Below are positions 1 to 6,680 of a DNA stretch of 10,185 nt, one piece after another. Position 1 is the first letter of the stretch; each line of letters starts with the position of its first letter. The stretch spans positions 4,613 through 14,797 of the forward strand of contig DUZB01000052.1 in assembly GCA_013349725.1 (NCBI GenBank), in the 5' to 3' direction. The DNA comes from Deltaproteobacteria bacterium (lineage in GTDB: Bacteria; Desulfobacterota; DSM-4660; Desulfatiglandales; Desulfatiglandaceae). The position numbers and the translations under genes are program-made. The notes under the pieces are model-generated. The model searched no databases and was not told the DNA's origin. It saw only the letters and a list, made by a program, of their open reading frames with translations.

Positions 1-1033
1 GGATCCATTCGGGCGCCATTTCAGAACCCTGGATTACCGTCGCGCTCAGAGACGTCCCCAGGAGCAGATAGATCTTGTCTACGACAAGGCCGAAACAGAT
101 TGCGGAAATGGCAATGGCGCCCATGTAAATCACCGTAGCCCTTTTTCCCAGAACACCCAAAAGCACGGTCAGGGAGGTAATGTTGGTGGCCGGGCCTGCC
201 AGAAGAAATACAAGGGCAGCGCCGGGGCTGACCCCCTTCAGAATCATGGCGGCTGCTATGGGCGTCGAAGCCGTGGCACAGATATACAAAGGAGTGCTTA
301 TGAGCAGCATAATCAGCATGGAATAGATTCCACTGCCAAGATACGCGGTGAAAAGCCGATCCGGAATCAGGACCGTAATGATTCCCGCTAACAGCATCCC
401 CACCAGAAACCACCCAGCCATGTCGCCCCATACCTCGGAAAACGCGTACTTCAAACCGAAACCAACCTTCTGGAAAAAACCGTGATGCCGCATATGCTCC
501 TCAGGGGAACACTCCTTTCCGTCACAACAACCATCCACAGGGCAGGAAAGATCCACAACCGGAATCATCTCTTGAGATTTTCGATCCAGAAGGTTTTCAG
601 CTATTCCTGCTGCAGTCGCCGTCAGAAAAGCCGCAACCGGCCGGATCACCGCCATAATCGGGCCCAAAAGCGCATAGGTGATTGCAATGGAGTCCACTCC
701 CGACTCGGGAGTGGCTATAAGAAAGGCGGTGGTGGCCCCGCTGTTTGCCCCCTGCTTCTTCAAAGATACGGCGGCAGGAAGAACACCACAGGAACAAAGG
801 GGCACAGGAATCCCCAGGAAAGCCGCCTTGAATACTGAAGTGAACCGACCTCTGCCCAAATGCTTTGCAACGCTATCGGGGTTGAGAAAAACACGGAGCA
901 ATCCCGCTGCGACCATACCGAAAAGCACATAAACAGAAGCCTCCATCAAAAGATGCCAGGACTCCACGATAACTTGAACAAAAAATTCCATCGATTTCAG
1001 ACTCGCACTTTCATTCCTCAAGAACTCTTTCAT
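1..1033 (-). CDS. SO_0444/DUF318-family permease, putative Cu/Zn efflux transporter (C-terminus beyond window)
   Basis: Reading down from ATG at 1033-1031, the minus strand stays open for 344 codons to the left edge, so the gene is 3'-truncated by the window. The product is a polytopic inner-membrane permease of the DUF318 (ArsP_1-like) superfamily. Sequence evidence: a hydrophobic N-terminus; PVPLCSCGVLP at about residues 76-86 (Cys80, Cys82), the family hallmark; ATPESGVDSI at about 107-116; a Cys/His-rich loop at about 164-184 (Cys164, 169, 170, 175 and His180, 183, 184); then a second hydrophobic half with STPLYICATASTPIAAAM near 246-263 and LLAGPATNITS near 277-287. Family members are annotated as copper/zinc efflux; the metal is not shown here. 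The ribosome site before this ATG is weak, and Met15 is an alternative start. No metal-responsive regulator is visible nearby. Product family confident, substrate uncertain. Confidence 0.85.
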   Translation of the reverse strand, partial: MKEFLRNESASLKSMEFFVQVIVESWHLLMEASVYVLFGMVAAGLLRVFLNPDSVAKHLGRGRFTSVFKAAFLGIPVPLCSCGVLPAAVSLKKQGANSGATTAFLIATPESGVDSIAITYALLGPIMAVIRPVAAFLTATAAGIAENLLDRKSQEMIPVVDLSCPVDGCCDGKECSPEEHMRHHGFFQKVGFGLKYAFSEVWGDMAGWFLVGMLLAGIITVLIPDRLFTAYLGSGIYSMLIMLLISTPLYICATASTPIAAAMILKGVSPGAALVFLLAGPATNITSLTVLLGVLGKRATVIYMGAIAISAICFGLVVDKIYLLLGTSLSATVIQGSEMAPEWI

Positions 1034-1187
1034 TTTCCATAATGTCAGAATCTATGATCTTTTTTGCTCAAAAACAAGAGCGGACCTGCTGAAAAAGGGA
1101 TGCAACCATGGAAACCAAGGCTACGGAACAACACAAAAAGAAACCTATGAACCACAAAAGGCGCCTGCCGACTTATGGTTTTCATGC
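1034..1187. other. Divergent intergenic region, permease side
   Basis: This stretch lies between the leftward permease gene and the rightward promoter at 1188. I see no convincing ORF, inverted repeat or operator. On the minus strand there is a poor promoter-like pair (TTGTTT, 17 bases, TAGATT) shortly before the permease start. It matches only part of each consensus, so I do not call it as a promoter. Confidence 0.4.
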
Positions 1188-1216
1188 TTGACACAAATCC
1201 TGTTTGCTCCTATAGT
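1188..1216 (+). promoter_or_regulatory. Predicted sigma-70 promoter upstream of the importer genes
   Basis: TTGACA at 1188-1193 is a perfect -35 hexamer and TATAGT at 1211-1216 a five-of-six -10 hexamer, separated by exactly 17 bases. Transcription would start near 1223. This leaves an untranslated leader of about 350 bases before the binding-protein start at 1575, and the leader contains the Fis-type remnant. It may also have been the promoter of, or arisen within, that decayed gene. No start site is demonstrated. Confidence 0.6.
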
Positions 1217-1526
1217 CGTATCAAAGCCCATTGAATTCACTAAAATATTTTCATCTGTGCAGAAGTTTTTCCCACGGTGTGATCCTGAAGGAAGTTTGCT
1301 TAATCACGCTTTGAAATAAAACCGTGAAATAATAAGTGACGCGCATGAAGTGGGTAATTCATCCTCTGCCGGTTCTTTTAGTCTGCAAACATTCAACAAC
1401 CTTATTCGGTCATGCATTATCGACGAGTGGGATCTTGCAAAAACAGCCCGGTTACTCAAGATCCATGTATCTCAGGTGAAACGGAAGATTCGGTCTTATG
1501 GCCTGCACAAAGGCGATGAGGGATAA
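1206..1526 (+). pseudogene. Remnant of a receiver/Fis-type DNA-binding regulator
   Basis: In one plus-strand frame (codons starting at multiples of three) the stretch ending at TAA 1524-1526 reads WDLAKTARLLKIHVSQVKRK followed by IRSYGL. This is a good match to the Fis/HTH_8 helix-turn-helix that ends NtrC-like and RegA/ActR-like response regulators. The same frame upstream, before an in-frame TAA at 1317-1319, reads VSKPIEFTKIFSSVQKFF (about 1218-1271). That resembles the end of a receiver domain, with the conserved Lys-Pro followed by helix 5. The spacing between the two parts would suit a short receiver-Fis regulator. There is no ATG and no Shine-Dalgarno sequence for the HTH part; the only start after the stop is GTG 1350, which would give 58 residues. 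I infer a decayed regulator of the neighbouring importer. The HTH is fairly sure, the receiver part weak, and a small functional Fis-like protein is the alternative. Confidence 0.55.
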
Positions 1527-1574
1527 TCTTCCAGGTACAACATTACACACCTTAAACCACAGGAGGAACAACGC

Positions 1575-2852
1575 ATGAAGAAGAACAATCGAATCGTATT
1601 GGGAATGGTACTGCTACTTTTTTTCTTCGTTTTTCCAATCAGAGGGGTCCTTGCGGCAGACCCGATTCTATTGGGAGCACCGCTTAGCACGGCGTATCTT
1701 TACGGTTGGGACGCAGAAAGAGGAATCAAGCTGGCGATCGAAGAAATCAACGCGAAGGGCGGGGTCAAGGTGGGTGGAGAAATGCGACCTTTTGCCGTGG
1801 ATGTCATTGACACGAGGGATCTTGAGCCCGGCGTTCCGGTGAGTGAAGCCCTTATGGCCATGGAAAAGCTGATCCTCGAAAAGAAGGTCAAGTTCATCGT
1901 GGGGGGCCCTGTACGCTCTGAAGCCGCCCTGGCAGCCATGTCCCTCCTCTCCAAACACAAAGTCGTATCGATCCTGACCACGGGCGCCCTGAGCCCCAAG
2001 TATCATGCCCTGGTGGAACAACAGTATGACAAACTCAAGTACTGTTTTCGCATTCACGGGGAAGCAAAACAGCTCGTTAAGGAAATTCTTACCTGCCTGG
2101 CGGAAATCAAAGAGAAATATGGACTGGACCGTCTGTTTATCATGGTCCAGGATGTGGCGCATTCAAAGGGGGCAGGGGCCATTCTGGGAAAACTTGCAGC
2201 GAAAAGCGGCTGGGTTGTCACGGGGACAGAGGTCTATCCCACGGGAACCAGTGATTTTTCCATGGGATTGATCAAAGCCAAAAAAACCAACAGCGAGGTG
2301 TTGTCCATCTGGATGGATATGCCGGAAAGCTCTATCCTGCTGAAACAGTGGTATGATATGCAAATTCCCGCCCTGCCCTTTGGATCCACCCTTGCGGCGG
2401 CCGAACAGCCGGGATTCTGGGAAGCAACCAAAGGGAAAGGGCAGTACTGCCTTGCCAACGTGGTCAATGCGGGCAACGCCCCCAGTGAAGCCACTCCATG
2501 GACCATGAAGTTTTACAATGCCTACAAGGCTCGCTGGGATGTCGAACCGGAAGGCCTGGGAACCTCCAGCAGCTATATGGCCGTGTATGTCTTGAAGGAC
2601 GCCATTGAACGGGCCGGTTCCCTGGATCCCGACAAGGTGGTAGAAGCCCTGGAGAAAACGGACATGATGGGCGTTTACGGCAGAATCCGCTTCTCCCCCA
2701 AAGGACACCAGATTATCCCAAGCTTCGATCCTAAAGAAGGCGCCGTGGGAAGCATTTTCCAATGGCAGGACGGAAAACGGGTAGTCGTATTCCCCAAATC
2801 GATTGCCAAAGGCGAGATCGAGCTTCCGCCATGGATGAAGGCCAAGAAGTAG
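1575..2852 (+). CDS. Periplasmic substrate-binding protein of a LIV/HAAT-type ABC importer
   Basis: A 425-residue type I periplasmic binding protein (Peripla_BP_6 / leucine-isoleucine-valine family) that captures the solute outside the inner membrane and delivers it to the permeases encoded downstream. The start is firm: AGGAGG at 1561-1566 lies eight bases before the ATG. Residues 1-27 form a signal peptide (basic MKKNNR, hydrophobic core, VLA before ADP). The mature start DPILLGAPLS, then GIKLAIEEINAKGG near 50-63 and FIVGGPVRSEAALA near 107-120, are typical of lobe I. FIMVQDVAHSKGAGAIL and the following WVVTGTEVYPTGTSDFS match lobe II entry. It is near the family's usual length, slightly long. 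Ligand cannot be read from sequence: members bind amino acids, aromatic acids, amides, urea or fatty-acid-like solutes. The CoA ligase downstream favours a carboxylic acid. It is separated from livH by 269 bases, which would allow higher expression than the membrane parts. Confidence 0.92.
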   Translation: MKKNNRIVLGMVLLLFFFVFPIRGVLAADPILLGAPLSTAYLYGWDAERGIKLAIEEINAKGGVKVGGEMRPFAVDVIDTRDLEPGVPVSEALMAMEKLILEKKVKFIVGGPVRSEAALAAMSLLSKHKVVSILTTGALSPKYHALVEQQYDKLKYCFRIHGEAKQLVKEILTCLAEIKEKYGLDRLFIMVQDVAHSKGAGAILGKLAAKSGWVVTGTEVYPTGTSDFSMGLIKAKKTNSEVLSIWMDMPESSILLKQWYDMQIPALPFGSTLAAAEQPGFWEATKGKGQYCLANVVNAGNAPSEATPWTMKFYNAYKARWDVEPEGLGTSSSYMAVYVLKDAIERAGSLDPDKVVEALEKTDMMGVYGRIRFSPKGHQIIPSFDPKEGAVGSIFQWQDGKRVVVFPKSIAKGEIELPPWMKAKK

Positions 2853-3121
2853 TTGAGGAGATGGGCCGTCCCCTCCCCGGGAAAAACAGTTGAGTAGTCG
2901 ATTGGTTGAGTAGTTCAATAAAAGATATGGGTTACCCTGACGGGCGAGGGGAACGGCTTTCATTAATAAAGTGACGAATGACGAGTTCAGATCGTTATCC
3001 AGTTTCAAGTTTCAAGTTTCCAATTTCTTGGGGTAGCCAGAAAAAATCTCTTCGGAGATCGCATGTCAAAATCCTTAAAAACCTTGTCATATAAACTATA
3101 TCACCATAATCGGGATCTCTT
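2853..3121 (+). other. Intergenic gap with repeats and possible RNA structure between binding protein and permease genes
   Basis: No gene fits here. Visible structure: an imperfect inverted repeat pairing 2865-2879 (GCCGTCCCCTCCCCG) with 2941-2957 (CGGGCGAGGGGAACGGC); a direct repeat GTTGAGTAGT at 2889-2898 and 2905-2914; a seven-base tandem AGTTTCA at 3001-3020; and a small perfect hairpin ATCTC-TTCG-GAGAT at 3046-3059 carrying a C(UUCG)G tetraloop. A weak promoter-like pair (TTGTCA 3084-3089, CATAAT 3105-3110, spacer only 15) lies just before livH. The structures could cap the 3' end of the binding-protein message and lower readthrough, as is common between binding-protein and permease genes, but this is inference. 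Confidence 0.5.
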
Positions 3122-3988
3122 ATGGATATTTTGATTTACGGCATCATCAACAGCGTTATGCTGGCATTAATGGCCCTGGGGTTCGCGCTGGTCTATGGAA
3201 CCAGCCGGATACCGAATTTCGCCCATGGCGCCATCTATGTCCTGTGCGGATTTGTTGCCTGGTTTTTTGTTCGGTCCCTGGAACTGAACTATCTGCTGAG
3301 CGTCATCCTTTCGTTACTCCTCATAGGCCTTTTAGGCGCCCTGATATACCGGTTTGTGCTGATCCGGGTGAGAGGAATGAACATTTCGGAAATCATCGCC
3401 TCCTACGCCATCGGCCTGGCCATCATCGAGACCCTGCGCTGGGGTGGTTTCAAAGGGACAACCTACACGTTGCCGGTCATCATAGAGGGGGGTGTTATGA
3501 TCGGCGACATCCCGGTGGACTATCAGCGTATCTTCGTAGTGATTCTGGGTGTCGCAGTCGTGGCGTTCCTGTGGCTTTTCACCCACTATACCCGCATTGG
3601 ACTGGCCCTGAGGGGAATGGCGCAGGATGAGCGCGCTGCGCTCATGTTAGGCATAGACTCGGATACCATGGCTGTTGTGGCCATGGCCTTCGGTTGCATG
3701 TTGGCCGGGTTTGCCGCCATTGTGATACTGCCTCTGGGCAATATCGTAGTGGAAAAAGGCTACGATGTACTCATCCAGGCCATTGCCGTATGTATCGTCG
3801 GAGGATTGGGGAGCTGGATGGGCGCCGTCCTTGCCGCTTTTATTATCGGGTTTGCGCAGATACTCACAACCGTATACCTCGGGCCCCAATTCCAAATGGT
3901 GGTGGCCTTCCTGGCTATTATTTTAACGCTGATTCTGAGACCGTCGGGTCTGTTCGGACAACAGAAGGAACTGGAAGAGAGGGTGTAA
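3122..3988 (+). CDS. livH: LivH-type ABC permease
   Basis: A 288-residue inner-membrane permease of the BPD_transp_2 (LivH) family, one half of the translocation channel of the importer. It is hydrophobic throughout with about eight predicted membrane segments. The N-terminus IIN SVMLALMALGFALVYG and the following SRIPNFAHGAIY (about residues 28-39) match the conserved LivH opening. The cytoplasmic coupling loop is at about 160-178, GLALRGMAQDERAALMLGI, which contacts an ATPase subunit. GGLGSWMGAVLAAFIIG (227-243) and RPSGLFG (273-279) are family signatures. The ATG at 3122 has only a weak ribosome site (GGGA at 3112-3115); the reading frame and conserved N-terminus still support it. The stop is followed after one base by the livM start, so the two are translationally linked. 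Solute not determined. Confidence 0.92.
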   Translation: MDILIYGIINSVMLALMALGFALVYGTSRIPNFAHGAIYVLCGFVAWFFVRSLELNYLLSVILSLLLIGLLGALIYRFVLIRVRGMNISEIIASYAIGLAIIETLRWGGFKGTTYTLPVIIEGGVMIGDIPVDYQRIFVVILGVAVVAFLWLFTHYTRIGLALRGMAQDERAALMLGIDSDTMAVVAMAFGCMLAGFAAIVILPLGNIVVEKGYDVLIQAIAVCIVGGLGSWMGAVLAAFIIGFAQILTTVYLGPQFQMVVAFLAIILTLILRPSGLFGQQKELEERV

Positions 3989-3989
3989 C

Positions 3990-5003
3990 GTGAATATGGA
4001 AAACCGTCGAAAGGAGAGGATTGATCGCGGCATAAAGGTACGAAGCGATGGCCTATATGCCCTTATGGGCTGGCAGGAATTGTGCTATCTGACGCTTCCC
4101 AGGTTCGTGCTGATTGCAGGATTGCTGGCATTGCCTCTCATCATGCCCGGCATGTACTGGCCACGGGTCATTACCATCGTGTGCATTTATGCCCTGCTGG
4201 CTCTGAGCTTTGATTTTCTGGCCCATTTCGTCGGCCTGGTATCCCTTGGGGGGGCATTCTTCATTGGCACAGGGGGATATCTGGCAGCCATCTTGAACAC
4301 CTCCTTCGGCATGCACCCCATGCTCGCCATTCCCATCGCCACATTTGCCGGCGCCATCATCTGCACCATTTTGCTTCTCCCATGCCTCCCTCTTAGAGGG
4401 GTCTACTTCGCTATCGTTACCCTCATGTACCCTCTTGTTTTAGCCAGAATTATTGAAGCCCTGGACATTTTCGGAGGAACCGACGGCATTCTGGGTGTTG
4501 ACAGCTTTCCCAATGCATGGCTTGAGCAGTACTTTGTTATCATCGTCCTCCTCTTATTCGTGTTCGGCGCCAGAAGGCTGGTAAACCAGGATATCGGACT
4601 GGTTTTTCGTGCGGTGAAGGACAATGACCAGGCCGTGCGCGCATCAGGAATGAACGTAAATACCTACAAAGCGGCTGCCGTTTTCATCGCTTCCGCCATG
4701 GGATGTTTCGGAGGCGCCTGCCTGGTTCACATCTACATGTGGGGGGGGATCTCTCTTTTCGCCCTGGATTTTTCCATCCTTCCCATTGCAGCCACCGTCA
4801 TCGGAGGCGCAGGAACCCTCGTGGGCCCTGTCCTGGGCTGCCTGATTCTGGTCCCCATATCGGAACTCCTACGGGAATTCGGGACCCTTCGCATTGTTTT
4901 TTATTCCTTGATTCTGGTTGGTTTTGTCGTTTTTCGAAGCGAAGGAATCATGGTATATGGGGAGCAAAAATATCATCAGTTTGAAAGGTGGGTCAAGGTA
5001 TGA
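3990..5003 (+). CDS. livM: LivM-type ABC permease
   Basis: A 337-residue BPD_transp_2 family permease, the second channel subunit. It has a charged cytoplasmic N-terminus of roughly 35 residues, then about eight to ten membrane segments. Family signatures: VGLVSLGGAFFIGTGGYLAA (81-100), FGGTDGILGV (161-170), the coupling loop DIGLVFRAVKDNDQAVRASG (201-220), and the loop before the last segments, VIGGAGTLVGPVLG (270-283). The start chosen is GTG 3990, one base after the livH stop, because GAGAGGG near 3976-3983 is well spaced from it; ATG 3996 is two codons further in and also possible. The last bases overlap the next gene by four (ATGA at 5000-5003). The extended basic N-terminus (MENRRKERIDRGIKVRSDG) is longer than in E. 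coli-like minimal forms, but such extensions are common in LivM. Role confident, solute unknown. Confidence 0.92.
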   Translation: MNMENRRKERIDRGIKVRSDGLYALMGWQELCYLTLPRFVLIAGLLALPLIMPGMYWPRVITIVCIYALLALSFDFLAHFVGLVSLGGAFFIGTGGYLAAILNTSFGMHPMLAIPIATFAGAIICTILLLPCLPLRGVYFAIVTLMYPLVLARIIEALDIFGGTDGILGVDSFPNAWLEQYFVIIVLLLFVFGARRLVNQDIGLVFRAVKDNDQAVRASGMNVNTYKAAAVFIASAMGCFGGACLVHIYMWGGISLFALDFSILPIAATVIGGAGTLVGPVLGCLILVPISELLREFGTLRIVFYSLILVGFVVFRSEGIMVYGEQKYHQFERWVKV

Positions 5004-5788
5004 GCGATCAACCGATCCTGAAAATAGAAGAAGTCACCAAGGCCTTCGGAGGGATACTGGCGCTGAACCGGGTGAGTTTTGAATTGAAAGAAGGGGAAAT
5101 CCTCGGAATCATCGGTCCCAACGGATCCGGCAAAACCACCATCGTCAATTGCATCACCGGTTTCATCAGGGCCACATCGGGAAGAATTTTTTTCAGGGGA
5201 AAAGATATCACCGGTATGCCCCCACACAAAATTGCCGACATGGGCGTCACCCGCACGTTTCAGATCATGCGGCCCTATTTCAGCCTGCCCGCCTACAAGA
5301 ACCTGGTCATCCCGCTGTTTTCGCCCAGGGCCAAGCGAACAGGAGGATGGAGGGGCGGAGGAAAACTGGGCGACCGAAACACCGTGGGAATCGACATCCT
5401 GGAGGAAATCGGTTTTGAGCGGGATTCCTATGTCCCTTATAAATTGGCCTCCGCACTGCCCACCGGCTATCTGAAACGGCTGGAGCTGGCCCGCTGTCTG
5501 GCATTGAAACCCGATATTATACTCTGCGACGAAGTGTTTTCCGGCCTCAGCATGAGTGAAATCGCCAGCATGGTGCCGCTGATTGAACGTCTCCAGATGG
5601 AAGGGATTTCCTTGATTATGATCGAGCACCGGTTGCGGGAGCTGTTTCGCGTGGCAAACCGCATCATGGTCCTCAATTTCGGGGAAAAACTCGTGGAGGG
5701 TTCCGCTGAAGAAGTCATGGCCAATGAGCAAGTAAAGGAGGCCTACTTCGGATCCGAAGAAGTCGAGGAGGTCATGAGCTATGCTTGA
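5000..5788 (+). CDS. livG: LivG-type ABC transporter ATPase with variant signature motif
   Basis: A 262-residue cytoplasmic ATPase that with the LivF-like subunit powers the importer. Walker A is GPNGSGKTT (39-47), the Q-loop glutamine is Q88 in TRTFQ, Walker B is IILCDE (173-178) and the switch histidine is H210 in MIEHR. The signature motif is unusual: LPTGYLKRLELARCLA (153-168), where LSxGQ-like sequence is normal, so the Gln-equivalent is Tyr. After the catalytic Glu178 the usual Pro is Val (DEVFSGLSMSE). The frame is intact and other ATPase residues are present, so I read this as a subfamily variant rather than decay. The ATG at 5000 overlaps the livM stop (ATGA), with AAAGGTGGG upstream at 4984-4992; a GTG at 4988 would add four residues but lacks such a site. 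The C-terminal tail EAYFGSEEVEEVM is typical of LivG. Confidence 0.9.
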   Translation: MSDQPILKIEEVTKAFGGILALNRVSFELKEGEILGIIGPNGSGKTTIVNCITGFIRATSGRIFFRGKDITGMPPHKIADMGVTRTFQIMRPYFSLPAYKNLVIPLFSPRAKRTGGWRGGGKLGDRNTVGIDILEEIGFERDSYVPYKLASALPTGYLKRLELARCLALKPDIILCDEVFSGLSMSEIASMVPLIERLQMEGISLIMIEHRLRELFRVANRIMVLNFGEKLVEGSAEEVMANEQVKEAYFGSEEVEEVMSYA

Positions 5789-6527
5789 AGCAAAGGGCCT
5801 GATGGTATTTTATGAGAATGTGCTTGCTCTCAACAACGTGAGTGTCCAGTGCAATGAAAACCAGATCGTCGGCGTCTTCGGCGCCAACAGCGCCGGCAAA
5901 TCTACGCTCATGTATACACTTTCGGGCATTATGGAGGACATCCGGAAAAAAGAAGCCATGGCCGGGGGCGAGAGGATTACCATCCTTGGAGAAATCCGCT
6001 ATTTCGGAAAAGAGATCACGTCCATGAAGCCAAGCCTTCGCGCTAAAAAGGGAATTGTTCTCTGTCCGGAAAGGCGAAGAATTTTCAAGGAGAGCAATGT
6101 GCTGGAAAATCTGCGCATTGGCGGGTATCTGGCAACATCGTCCCAGGCCAGGGAAACCATGGACTATGTATTCACGATTTTTCCCGCCCTTGAAAAGCTT
6201 AAGAAACGTACCGGTGGTTTCCTCAGCGGGGGCGAGCAGCAGATGCTTGCCATCGGGCGGGCCTTGATGGCCCAGCCGAAACTCCTGCTTCTGGATGAGC
6301 CGCTTTTAGGTTTGAGTCCTCTGATGCAGGCCATCCTCATTCGAGGAACCAAAGTGATTCGCGACCAGCGAAAGATCTCCATCATGGTAACGGAACAATA
6401 TGCCAGGCCTGTGATGCCTATCGTGGACTATGCGTTCATCATTGAAAACGGCGCCGCTGTCATGGAAGGAACCCGAAATGAACTGATGAGCAATCCGGAT
6501 ATTCGTTCAGCGTATTTCGGCGTGTAG
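5781..6527 (+). CDS. livF: LivF-type ABC transporter ATPase
   Basis: A 248-residue ATPase, the partner of LivG. Walker A is GANSAGKST (34-42), where Ser37 replaces the Gly usual in LivF (GANGAGK). PERRRIFKESNVLENLRIGG (96-115) corresponds to the LivF PEGRxxFxxLTVxENL segment. The signature is LSGGEQQMLAIGRAL (148-162), Walker B LLLLDEP (168-174), the D-loop LGLSP (176-180). EQ at 205-206 stands at the switch position, where LivF proteins normally carry Gln rather than His. Between Walker A and the PERRR segment there is a longer loop than usual (about residues 52-70), rich in charged residues. AGGAGG at 5766-5771 lies nine bases before the ATG, and the gene overlaps livG by eight bases, indicating translational coupling. 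It ends with AYFGV, a standard LivF ending. Confidence 0.9.
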   Translation: MLEAKGLMVFYENVLALNNVSVQCNENQIVGVFGANSAGKSTLMYTLSGIMEDIRKKEAMAGGERITILGEIRYFGKEITSMKPSLRAKKGIVLCPERRRIFKESNVLENLRIGGYLATSSQARETMDYVFTIFPALEKLKKRTGGFLSGGEQQMLAIGRALMAQPKLLLLDEPLLGLSPLMQAILIRGTKVIRDQRKISIMVTEQYARPVMPIVDYAFIIENGAAVMEGTRNELMSNPDIRSAYFGV

Positions 6528-6554
6528 CGCATATTAGGTTTTAAGATAATAGTT

Positions 6555-6621
6555 TTTGGACGCAGATAGGCGCAGAAAATTATAAAAAATCTGAGATAAT
6601 CTGCGTTTATCTGCGTCCAAA
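6555..6621. repeat. Large inverted repeat (hairpin) between livF and the CoA ligase, possible terminator
   Basis: Arms at 6555-6576 and 6600-6621 are complementary at 20 of 22 positions around a 23-base AT-rich loop. The left arm begins TTTGGACGCAGATAGG and the right arm ends TTTATCTGCGTCCAAA. The right arm is followed by ATTCTTTTTCTT, a T-rich tract, so on the plus strand it could act as an attenuating terminator after livF. The core (ATCTGCGT repeated twice in each arm with small changes) resembles a dispersed palindromic repeat that I recall from many environmental bacterial genomes; that recollection would need a genome-wide count. Confidence 0.75.
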
Positions 6622-6680
6622 TTCTTTTTCTTGAGGAGTATAGAACCATAGAATGTGATTTCAGGGAGTAAGGGAAAACC

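Noticed and set aside
21..431. Minus-strand ORF of 136 codons
   Set aside because: It is a shadow in another frame of the DUF318 permease, whose true frame runs from 1033 to the left edge and carries the family motifs; the 136-codon product is rich in His, Arg and Gly and resembles nothing.
482..838. Plus-strand ORF of 118 codons
   Set aside because: It lies opposite the permease gene, has no recognisable domain and no good ribosome site; the composition is that of an antisense shadow.
1345..1479. Plus-strand ORF of about 44 codons starting MKWVIHPLPV, as a possible leader peptide
   Set aside because: It has no ribosome site and overlaps the Fis-type frame, which is the meaningful one; no run of regulatory codons is seen.
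2163..3008. Minus-strand ORF of 281 codons opposite the binding-protein gene
   Set aside because: Most of it is antisense to a clear Peripla_BP_6 gene; the product has no membrane, signal or family motif. The length reflects codon bias of the true gene.
3084..3110. Promoter directly before livH
   Set aside because: TTGTCA and CATAAT are separated by only 15 bases, and the start would leave almost no leader; too weak to call as a feature.
4976..5731. Minus-strand ORF of 251 codons opposite livG
   Set aside because: It is antisense to an ATPase with intact Walker motifs; no family resemblance.
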